From positions 8,248,038 through 8,312,037 of the forward strand of contig NZ_JACHIR010000001.1 in the NCBI RefSeq assembly GCF_014203355.1: DNA of 64,000 bases, written 5' to 3'. This stretch comes from Kutzneria kofuensis (GTDB lineage Bacteria; Actinomycetota; Actinomycetes; Mycobacteriales; Pseudonocardiaceae). Numbering within the stretch: position 1 is the first letter of the stretch; each line of letters begins with the position of its first letter. A program made the translations under genes and the position numbers. The notes under the pieces were generated by a model, which searched no databases, was not told the origin of the DNA, and was given only the letters and a program-made list of their open reading frames with translations. Below, piece after piece: positions 47,047-54,126 of the stretch.

Positions 47047-47287
47047 GGCGACGGACGTACGGGCGACCGTGGCGGCGTTCGTGACCAGGCTGGCGGGCCG
47101 GCCGGTGGACGACGACGAGCCGATCGTCTCGTCCCGGCTGCTGGAGTCCATCGCCGTGGTCCAGCTGGTGGAGTTCCTCGAGCGGACCCTGGCCATCACC
47201 GTCGACGACGACGACCTGGAGATCGGCAACTTCGACTCGGTGTCCGCGATCGTCGCGCTCGCCCGGGCCAAACGGGCGGTGCGATGA
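47039..47287 (+). CDS. Discrete acyl carrier protein (FkbJ-like)
   Basis: 82 residues with the carrier helix pattern. The phosphopantetheine Ser is Ser37 in LLESIAVVQL rather than the usual DSL. In the methoxymalonyl cassette this carrier holds the glyceryl unit supplied by FkbH while it is oxidised. It overlaps the dehydrogenase before it and the acyl-ACP dehydrogenase after it. Confidence 0.85.
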   Translation: MIEATDVRATVAAFVTRLAGRPVDDDEPIVSSRLLESIAVVQLVEFLERTLAITVDDDDLEIGNFDSVSAIVALARAKRAVR

Positions 47288-48402
47288 GCCCGGTCGATGA
47301 GCTCCTCGCTTGCGGCGAGCTGCGGGCGCAGCTGGCCAAGGCCGAGGACGTCGGGGTGATCCCGGACGAGGTCTACCGGAAATGCGGCCGGCACGGGCTG
47401 TTCGGGCTCGCCGTGCCCGCGAAGTACGGCGGCACGACCCGCCCGCTGTCCGAGCGCGTCCGCGTGCATGAGGCCGTGGCGCGGCTGTCCGCCAGCCTGC
47501 ACAGCGTCCTGGTGGTCCATGAGATGGTCGTGCACGCGATCGCGCGGTTCGGCCGGCCGGAGGTGCAGACCCGGTGGCTGCCGGCCCTGGCGACCGGCGA
47601 CGCGCCGGCGGCGTTCGCGCTCACCGAACCCACGGGCGGAAGCACGTTCGACGCCCTGGGCACGACGGCCACCCCCGCCGCCGGCGGCTTCGTGCTCACC
47701 GGGTCCAAGCGCTGGGCCAGTTCCGGTCTGCGGGCACGTGTTGTGCTGGTCGTCGCCGCGACGCCGGGCGGACCGGTGGCATTGCTGGTCGACGGCGACA
47801 GCACGGGGCTGACCAGGCGACCGGCGGAGCCGCTCGCGGCGTTCCGCGCCACGTCCATGGCCGACCTGCGGTTCCACGAGTGTGTGGTGGCCAAGGGAAA
47901 CCAGTTGAGCGCGACCGGATTCGGTCTGCATCGGGTGGCGACCGGATGCCTCACCCTGGGCCGGATCCTCGTCGCGGCGGGCGCTTGCGGGATCGCGGCC
48001 GCGGCCCTGGAGACGGCCGTCGATCACGTGCGGACCCGGAAGCCCGCTGCGAAAGCGTTGGCCGATCACGAGATCGTCCGGGCGGCGATCGCGAAGGAGC
48101 ACGTCGACGTCCGCGCCGGCGTTGCCCTCACCTCGGCCGCCGCGGCCGCCTTCGACGCCGACGAGCCGGATGTGGTGCGAGAGGCGATGATCGCCAAGCT
48201 CGGCGCCACCGCGGCCGCGCGTGGGGCGACGAGCACCGCGCTGCGCCTGTACGGAGCCAGTGGCATGACGCAGGCGGCGCCGGTGCGCCGGTACGCGGCG
48301 GAGGCACAGGTCTACGACCTGATCGAGGGCGGGACCGACGTCCTGCTGTCGGCGCTGGGCGGCGACCTCGTGCGCGCAGAAGTGAGTTGGGGGTGGCGAT
48401 GA
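47284..48402 (+). CDS. Acyl-ACP (acyl-CoA-type) dehydrogenase (FkbI-like)
   Basis: 372 residues. FAD flavoprotein with FALTEPTGGSTFDALGTTAT (substrate/FAD loop), SKRWASSG, and the C-terminal YDLIEGGTDVLLSALGG. In FK520/ansamitocin-type pathways the homologue oxidises the C3 aldehyde stage to 2-hydroxymalonyl-ACP. It has ATGA overlaps on both sides. It is somewhat short, at the lower end of the family. Confidence 0.87.
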   Translation: MSPVDELLACGELRAQLAKAEDVGVIPDEVYRKCGRHGLFGLAVPAKYGGTTRPLSERVRVHEAVARLSASLHSVLVVHEMVVHAIARFGRPEVQTRWLPALATGDAPAAFALTEPTGGSTFDALGTTATPAAGGFVLTGSKRWASSGLRARVVLVVAATPGGPVALLVDGDSTGLTRRPAEPLAAFRATSMADLRFHECVVAKGNQLSATGFGLHRVATGCLTLGRILVAAGACGIAAAALETAVDHVRTRKPAAKALADHEIVRAAIAKEHVDVRAGVALTSAAAAAFDADEPDVVREAMIAKLGATAAARGATSTALRLYGASGMTQAAPVRRYAAEAQVYDLIEGGTDVLLSALGGDLVRAEVSWGWR

Positions 48403-49424
48403 CGACGCTGAAGTGCGTGATCTGGGACCTGGACGACACTCTCTGGCGAGGCACGCTGGCCGAGGGCGACGACGTGGTGCCGGACGCCGCCGCCATCGAC
48501 CTCGTCGACCGCTTGGAGCGGGCCGGCGTCGTGCAGTCCGTCGCCAGCCGCAACGACCACGACCAGGCCGAACGCCGGCTCGCCGAGATCGGCCTCGCCG
48601 ACCGGTTCGTCTACCCGGAGATCTCCTGGTCGGCGAAGTCGGCCGCCGTGCGGCGCATCGTGTCGGCGTTGAACATCGGCTCGGACACCGTGGTGTTCCT
48701 CGACGACTCGGAGTTCGAGCGCGCGGAGGTCAGCGTCGGCAACCCGGGCGTGCGGTGCCACACCCTGGCCGAGTTCCTCGAACTCGACGGCGCGCACGGC
48801 CTGGTGCCCAGCGGCGTGACACCCGACGCGGCCCGCCGGCCGGCCATGTACCGCGACGAGCAGCGCCGCCGGGCGGCCGAGGCCGAGTTCCACGGTCCGC
48901 CGGGCGAGTTCCTGGCATCGCTGGAAATGACGCTCACCGTTCGCGCCGCCGACCGGGCGGACCTGGACCGCGCGGCCGAGCTGACCGAGCGCACCAACCA
49001 GCTGAACACGACCGGCACGACGTACTCGGTCGAGGAACTGGCCGCGCTCGGCGCCCGAACCGACCGCGAGGTGCTGATCGCCGAGCTGACCGACCGGTTC
49101 GGCGACTACGGCCGCGTCGGCCTGGCCGTGCTGCGGCGAGAACCGGGCGTGTGGACCGTCGACCTCCTGCTGGTGTCCTGCCGGGTGATGGGCCGCAACA
49201 TCGGCAGCGCGCTGTTCGGTGTGATCGCGCAGCGGGCGAGCCACCAGGGGGTCGCGCTCCGCGTGCGGTACGTGCCCAACGGCCGCAACCGCCAGATGCG
49301 GATCGTCTGTTCGATGCTCGGTTTCCAGCCGGTTCCCGGCGACGGCCCGGACGTGATCCTCGAACACCAAGCACCCGGTTCGGTGACCGTTCCGGACTAT
49401 CTCAAGCTGGGAGAAGCCTCGTGA
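48399..49424 (+). CDS. FkbH-like HAD phosphatase/glyceryl transferase
   Basis: 341 residues. The HAD motif WDLDDTLWRGTL (Asp10, Asp12) and VVFLDDSEFERAEV lie in the first ~120 residues. A GNAT-like C-terminal part follows (LTERTNQLNTTGTTYSVEEL). FkbH proteins take 1,3-bisphosphoglycerate, remove phosphate and load D-glyceryl onto the discrete ACP. ATG 48399 is chosen for its 4-bp overlap with the preceding stop; GTG 48393 is possible. Its presence is the strongest evidence for a hydroxymalonyl/methoxymalonyl unit. Confidence 0.9.
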   Translation: MTTLKCVIWDLDDTLWRGTLAEGDDVVPDAAAIDLVDRLERAGVVQSVASRNDHDQAERRLAEIGLADRFVYPEISWSAKSAAVRRIVSALNIGSDTVVFLDDSEFERAEVSVGNPGVRCHTLAEFLELDGAHGLVPSGVTPDAARRPAMYRDEQRRRAAEAEFHGPPGEFLASLEMTLTVRAADRADLDRAAELTERTNQLNTTGTTYSVEELAALGARTDREVLIAELTDRFGDYGRVGLAVLRREPGVWTVDLLLVSCRVMGRNIGSALFGVIAQRASHQGVALRVRYVPNGRNRQMRIVCSMLGFQPVPGDGPDVILEHQAPGSVTVPDYLKLGEAS

Positions 49425-50062
49425 GCCACGCCTTCATCGACCGCTGGGTCGACCGATTCGACACCGTCTACGACGAGACCGCGCTCGGCCGGATTCCCTG
49501 GTTCACCGCGTCCCCGGGCATCAAGGTCATCGAGGCGGTGATCACCGGCCTGATCAAGCGCGGCGACCGGGTGGTCGACCTCGGCTGCGGCCCCGGCTGC
49601 GACGCGGTGTTCCTGGCCTCGGCCGGAGTCGACACGGTTGCCTTCGACCGGGACGAGACGGCGCTGCGCAAGGCGCGGCAGCTGGCCGACTGGGCCGGCG
49701 TGACCGTGGAGCTGGTGCAGGGCGACATCCTGGCCACCGGCCTGCCGGCCGAGTCGTTCGACGTCGTGAACGACTCCTTCGTCTTCCACAACGTGCGCGC
49801 CGAGGCCCGCGCCGCCTACGCCGGCGAGGCCGCGCGCATCCTCAAACCGGGCGGGACGCTGCTGGTCAGCGCGTTCTCGGACCGGATGGTGGACGGCACC
49901 GGCCCGCTGCGGATCTCCGCGGCCGAGCTGTTCGACACGTTCCGGCCGGCGGTGTGGGAGTGCCTGTCCCTGGAGAACTACCGCAACCTGCCGACCGAGG
50001 CCCGGCCCGGCCAGTTCCACTGGTTCGGGGTGTTCCGCAAGCGAGAGGAACCGACCGCATGA
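49421..50062 (+). CDS. SAM-dependent methyltransferase
   Basis: 213 residues. Class I Rossmann methyltransferase with the SAM motif VVDLGCGPGCDAVFLASAGV, acidic residue in TVAFDRDET, and DVVNDSFVFHNV. It occupies the place where FkbG-type O-methyltransferases complete methoxymalonyl-ACP, but it is a general class I type and not an obvious FkbG orthologue. It might instead methylate another intermediate. GTG start overlapping the FkbH stop. Confidence 0.82.
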   Translation: MSHAFIDRWVDRFDTVYDETALGRIPWFTASPGIKVIEAVITGLIKRGDRVVDLGCGPGCDAVFLASAGVDTVAFDRDETALRKARQLADWAGVTVELVQGDILATGLPAESFDVVNDSFVFHNVRAEARAAYAGEAARILKPGGTLLVSAFSDRMVDGTGPLRISAAELFDTFRPAVWECLSLENYRNLPTEARPGQFHWFGVFRKREEPTA

Positions 50063-51009
50063 CTCACGCACCTGGCGGTGACCACCTGTGGCGGTCGGGC
50101 CGGATCGTGCCCTCGGCCGAGGCCACCGTGCACGTCCGCTCCGTCGGCCACGCGTCCGTGTCCGCGGTGTTCGAGGGCGTGAACGCCTACCGGGACGACA
50201 GCGGCGGGCTGAACGTGTTCCGGCTGGAGGAGCACCTGACGCGACTGGCGGACTCGGTGCGGCTGTCGCACCTGACGATGTCGTACACAGTGGACGAACT
50301 CTGTGCGGCGACGGTCGAGCTGCTGCGCCGCAACGAGGTCCGCGACGACGTGCACATCCGGCCGTGGGCGTTCGTCGAGGGCAATCCGATCGAGCAGATG
50401 GTGCCGGCCGGCGCCGGCTGCGAAGTGGTGATCGACTGTTGGCCGTTCCGCAGCCGGCTGGCCGAACCGGTCAGCCGCATCGCCGCCGTCACGTCGTGGC
50501 GGCGGGTGGCGTCCGAGTCCATGCCGCCCCGGATCAAGGCGTTCGCGAACTACCACAACGGGCGGCTCGGCAACATCGACGCGCAGAGCCGGGGCGCGGA
50601 CTGGCCGATCTTCCTGGACGACCGGGGCCGGGTCACCGAGAGCTCCGGCGCGACGATCGGCCTCGTCCGCGACGGTGTGTTCCACACTCCCGGCCTGGAC
50701 TGCGGAATCCTGGAGGGCGTCACCAGGGACACCGTGCTCCGGCTGCTGCGCGACGAGCTGGACGTGCCGGTGCGGGAACACGACCTGACCCGTGCCGACC
50801 TGCACCTCGCCGACGAGGTGATGTTCATCGGCACCTCGGCGGAGGTCCTGCCGATCACCGTGCTGGACGGCACGCGGGCGGCCGACGGCGTGATCGGGCC
50901 GGTCACCACCGCGTTGCGTGAGGAGTACGCCGCGGTGCTGCGGGGCCGCCGGCCCCGGTACAAGCACTGGCTCACGCCGGTCTGGGTGGCGGAACCGGCC
51001 GGCCGATGA
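50059..51009 (+). CDS. Class IV (branched-chain-type) aminotransferase
   Basis: 316 residues. Fold type IV PLP enzyme: the probable PLP Lys is in PRIKAFANYHNGRLGNIDAQ; VTESSGATIGLVRDG, GILEGVTRDTV and EVMFIGTSAEVLPI are the usual conserved blocks. It could provide an amino acid, or an amino group on a keto intermediate. 4-bp overlaps with both neighbours. Confidence 0.87.
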   Translation: MTHAPGGDHLWRSGRIVPSAEATVHVRSVGHASVSAVFEGVNAYRDDSGGLNVFRLEEHLTRLADSVRLSHLTMSYTVDELCAATVELLRRNEVRDDVHIRPWAFVEGNPIEQMVPAGAGCEVVIDCWPFRSRLAEPVSRIAAVTSWRRVASESMPPRIKAFANYHNGRLGNIDAQSRGADWPIFLDDRGRVTESSGATIGLVRDGVFHTPGLDCGILEGVTRDTVLRLLRDELDVPVREHDLTRADLHLADEVMFIGTSAEVLPITVLDGTRAADGVIGPVTTALREEYAAVLRGRRPRYKHWLTPVWVAEPAGR

Positions 51010-51827
51010 CCTCTCGCGTCGTGGCCGGGGCGGGCGTGCCGCACGTCCCGGTCTTCCCCCAACTCGTGCGCGACGGCGACCAGGACGTCGCCGGCCGTTA
51101 CGGGGCGGTCGAGGCGGTGCTGGCCGCCGCCGAACCGGACCTGCTGGTCGTCGTCGCCAACGATCACCTCAACGCCTATTTCCTCGACCGGCTGCCGACG
51201 TTCGCGATCTCGCTGGGCGAGGCGGCGTCGGGGCCGCTGGACGCCGTGCCGTCGGTGGCCGCCCATGACGTGCCGGTCGACGCGGGCAGCGCGGCGGCGC
51301 TGGCCGCCCGGCTGGTCGACGCCGGATTCGACCTGACGTTGTGTCGGGACGCGGTGCTCGACCACAGCGTCGTCGTGCCGCTGCACTTCCTCAACGGCCG
51401 CCACCTGCCGGTGGTGGTGCTGCATGTCAACGGTCTCGTCGCGCCGCTGCCCTCCGCCCGGCGCTGTCACGAGCTGGGCTGCGCGCTGCGCCAAGCGGTG
51501 TCGACGTTGCCAGGGGACCGCCGGATCGCCGTGGTGGCCAGTGGCAGCTTCTCCCAGGACGTCGGTGGGTCGCGGGTGGATCCGGGCCGGTCGTGGTCGG
51601 TGCCTCGGCCGGACTGGGCGGAGCAGGTCGCCGCCATGCTGACCGTCGGCGATGTCGACCAGCTGGTCCGCCGCGCCACCCCGCAGATGCTGGCCGAGGC
51701 CGGGTCGGTGGCCGGCGAGCTGCTGAGCTGGATCACGGTCGCGGGCGCGGTGGGACGCGATCTGGCGCCACGGGTGGACTACCGGGCGGGCGAGGCGTTC
51801 GCGTTCGTCGCGTGGACGAAGGAGTAG
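51006..51827 (+). CDS. LigB-like class III extradiol dioxygenase family protein
   Basis: 273 residues. Ligand positions of LigB can be aligned: the first His in GVPHVP, the second in ANDHLNAYF, the Glu in GELLSWITVAGAVG; DHSVVVPL is also conserved. The usual catalytic-base segment (GGLSH) reads GSFSQ, so the His is replaced by Gln. It may therefore bind metal but use altered chemistry. The downstream gene carries the LigA-like partner fused to an SDR. No catechol-forming gene was seen, so the substrate is unknown. Confidence 0.78.
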   Translation: MTSRVVAGAGVPHVPVFPQLVRDGDQDVAGRYGAVEAVLAAAEPDLLVVVANDHLNAYFLDRLPTFAISLGEAASGPLDAVPSVAAHDVPVDAGSAAALAARLVDAGFDLTLCRDAVLDHSVVVPLHFLNGRHLPVVVLHVNGLVAPLPSARRCHELGCALRQAVSTLPGDRRIAVVASGSFSQDVGGSRVDPGRSWSVPRPDWAEQVAAMLTVGDVDQLVRRATPQMLAEAGSVAGELLSWITVAGAVGRDLAPRVDYRAGEAFAFVAWTKE

Positions 51828-51829
51828 CC

Positions 51830-52834
51830 GTGTCCGTTGCCGAAGTGGAGAAGTTCTGTCATCGGCTGAACGCCGACCCGGACCTGCTCGCACTGGCCCG
51901 GTCCGACCTGGACGGAGCGCTGTCGCGGTTCGGCCTGACCGAGCGCGAGCGGCAAGCCGTGCGGACCGGCGACGTCGGGCTTCTGCTTGCGGACGGGGTG
52001 CACCCGGTGCTGCTGGTGCGGTTGCACGTCCATGGCATCGCCGGGCTGACCGAGGCCGAGTACTCCCGCCGCGTGCGTGCCGTCCGGGACGTCACAGTCG
52101 ACCGCCGTGATGAGCCGGCACGTCCGTACTGCCTGGTGACCGGTGCGACCGGAGGACTCGGCAGGGAGCTGGCAGCCGCCTTCTGCCGGGCCGGCTACCA
52201 CCCGGTTCTCACCGCCCGGGACACAGACGCCCTCGACGCCCTCGTCGCCGACCTGCGGCCGCTGGGGCCTGCCACCGCCATCCCCGCCGACATCACCGAT
52301 CCGGTGAGCGTGGTGGAGCTCGGCGAGCGCGTCCGTGCGGTGACCGACGAGTTGGCCGCCGCGGTGGCCAACGCCGGCATCGCCCTCGACCAGAGTTTCC
52401 TGCAGCCACGGGAACCGCTGGCGCGGTGGCGGGAAATGGTCCTGCTCAACGTGTTCGGCACGGCTGCGACCGCCAGGTTGGCGTTGCCGATGCTGGTGCC
52501 GGCCCGGGGCCGGCTCGTGCTGGTCGGCTCCGTCGTCGGCCGCACGGTGGTGCCGGGTGACCTGTACTCGGTGACCAAGAACGCCGTGACGGCGCTGGCA
52601 GCGGCCGTGCGCGCCGAGGCCGAGCCCGTGGGCGTCGGCGTCAGCGTGGTGCAGCCCGGCCTCATGGACACCGCGATGGTCAGTCCGGACCGCAGATCGC
52701 GGCCGATGCTCGCACCGCGCGAGGTCGCCAGGCAGATCGTCCGTCTCGTGGTCGAACGAGGCATTCAGGCGGACGAGGTGGTGCTGCGGCCGGTCGCCGG
52801 CCGCGACGTGGTCACCGAATCGATCGGAGGGTAG
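51830..52834 (+). CDS. LigA-like domain fused to short-chain dehydrogenase/reductase
   Basis: The GTG at 51830 follows AAGGAGTAGCC, two bases after the LigB stop. 334 residues. Residues ~1-85 match the LigA (small subunit) pattern of helices (DPDLLALARSDLDGALSRFG, LTEREREA-like, GVHPVLLVRLHVHGI). Residues ~100-334 are a classical SDR with TGATGGLG, NAG, active-site Ser in VLVGSVVG and YSVTKNA (Tyr/Lys). The fusion suggests that the ring-opening-type step and a reduction or oxidation are coupled. I do not know a described fusion of this kind. Confidence 0.85.
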   Translation: MSVAEVEKFCHRLNADPDLLALARSDLDGALSRFGLTERERQAVRTGDVGLLLADGVHPVLLVRLHVHGIAGLTEAEYSRRVRAVRDVTVDRRDEPARPYCLVTGATGGLGRELAAAFCRAGYHPVLTARDTDALDALVADLRPLGPATAIPADITDPVSVVELGERVRAVTDELAAAVANAGIALDQSFLQPREPLARWREMVLLNVFGTAATARLALPMLVPARGRLVLVGSVVGRTVVPGDLYSVTKNAVTALAAAVRAEAEPVGVGVSVVQPGLMDTAMVSPDRRSRPMLAPREVARQIVRLVVERGIQADEVVLRPVAGRDVVTESIGG

Positions 52835-52836
52835 CG

Positions 52837-54126
52837 GTGCCGGTGCGAATTCTCGGTCGGGAGGGCGAGATCCTGGTCGTCGAGCCGACCAGGATCGGGG
52901 TCGTCGGCTGTGGCGGGCACGCCTATCGGAACGTGTTGCCGTCGGTGCGCCAGATCCCCGAGGCGATCATGGTTGCCTTCTGCGACCTGCATCGCGACAA
53001 GGCCGAGCTCTACGCTCGCTCGCTCGGCACGGACGCGGTGGCCCACGAGGACGTCGACGAGATGCTCGACCAGGGCGGTCTCGACGCCGTGGTGGTGGTC
53101 GTCGGATTCGACGACGAGACGGGCGAGCCGCTGTACCCGCCCGTCGTGGAGCGCATCCTGCGTCGCGGCGTGCCGGTGTGGCTGGAGAAGCCGCCCGCGG
53201 CCGACGTGAGCGGGGTGCGCCGGATGGCGGCGGCAGCGGCCGAGGGCGGCACGTTCGCTCAGGTCGGCTTCAAGAAGGTGTTCTCCCCCGCGGTGCACAG
53301 GCTGGGACAGCTGATCGCGCAACCCGAGTTCGGGCCGGTCACCCAGTACAGCTACAGCTACGACGTGGACATGCCGGCGCAGATCGGCAACCTGCGCTCA
53401 CCGTCCGGCCGTCGGTTCCTCGACGACTTCGTGCACGTCGCCTCGGTGATCGACCAGCTGTTCGGCTCGCCCGCCCGGGTGCAGACGGTGCGCTCGCCGT
53501 CCGGCGCCGGCGTCGTGCTGAACGTGCACGCCGACGGCATCGTCGGCACGGTGAACCTGGCCAACTCCCGGTCCGGGCTGGCGCCGGTGGAGCGGCTGGA
53601 GATCGTCGGCACCGGCGCCAGCGCATCCCTGGAGAACGGGGCGTACCTGCGGTACTACCCGCCCGGCACGCGTGGCCCGTACGGCACGAGCACGAGCTAT
53701 CTGCCTCCGGTGACCGACCAGGCGCCTGCCGACCTGGGACCGCGCGTCTGGGAGCCGGAGTTCTCGCTGGGCAACCTGCACGGCGGCTCCCTGTTCGTGC
53801 AGGGCTACTTCCACCAGATGCGCGCATTCGTGGACGCGGTCCGCGCGGGCACGCCGCCCGAGCGCTGCGGACTGGACGCCGCCGCCCGGGTCATGGCCTA
53901 CCTCGACGCTCTCGTCGGCGACTTCGACAGCTGGCGGCCCGTCGCCGGCCAGCCGGACGTGGCGCACACCCACGAGGTCGACGAGCCGCAGGAGTTCAGC
54001 TGCCCGGACAGCGGCCGCGCGATGGTGCTCAAGGACGGGTGGAACTATGTCTGCCGGGACTGCGGGCGGACCCGGTCCGGCCAGTCGGCGGACGCGATCA
54101 CCTGCGGCGCCGGGGTGCGGACGTGA
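52837..54126 (+). CDS. Gfo/Idh/MocA oxidoreductase with C-terminal zinc ribbon
   Basis: 429 residues from GTG. Rossmann domain VVGCGGHAYRNVLPSV, the EKP motif (VWLEKPPAADVSG), then the alpha/beta C-terminal domain. After residue ~385 an added module carries FSCPDSG and YVCRDCGRT, a CxxC-type knuckle of a rubredoxin-like or zinc-ribbon fold, with HTHEVDEPQ before it. This extension is uncommon in the family and may bind a protein partner or carrier. Substrates are typically sugars or polyols, here unknown. 4-bp overlap with the E1 gene. Confidence 0.82.
   Translation: MPVRILGREGEILVVEPTRIGVVGCGGHAYRNVLPSVRQIPEAIMVAFCDLHRDKAELYARSLGTDAVAHEDVDEMLDQGGLDAVVVVVGFDDETGEPLYPPVVERILRRGVPVWLEKPPAADVSGVRRMAAAAAEGGTFAQVGFKKVFSPAVHRLGQLIAQPEFGPVTQYSYSYDVDMPAQIGNLRSPSGRRFLDDFVHVASVIDQLFGSPARVQTVRSPSGAGVVLNVHADGIVGTVNLANSRSGLAPVERLEIVGTGASASLENGAYLRYYPPGTRGPYGTSTSYLPPVTDQAPADLGPRVWEPEFSLGNLHGGSLFVQGYFHQMRAFVDAVRAGTPPERCGLDAAARVMAYLDALVGDFDSWRPVAGQPDVAHTHEVDEPQEFSCPDSGRAMVLKDGWNYVCRDCGRTRSGQSADAITCGAGVRT

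Noticed and set aside
45646-48102. Minus-strand open frame of 818 codons over the methoxymalonyl cassette
   Set aside because: Overlaps four tightly coupled genes with recognised motifs; no ribosome site or known domain.
53178-54122. Upstream extension of the E1 frame
   Set aside because: Covers the Gfo/Idh/MocA gene in another frame; GTG 54123 overlaps its stop and begins the E1 homology.
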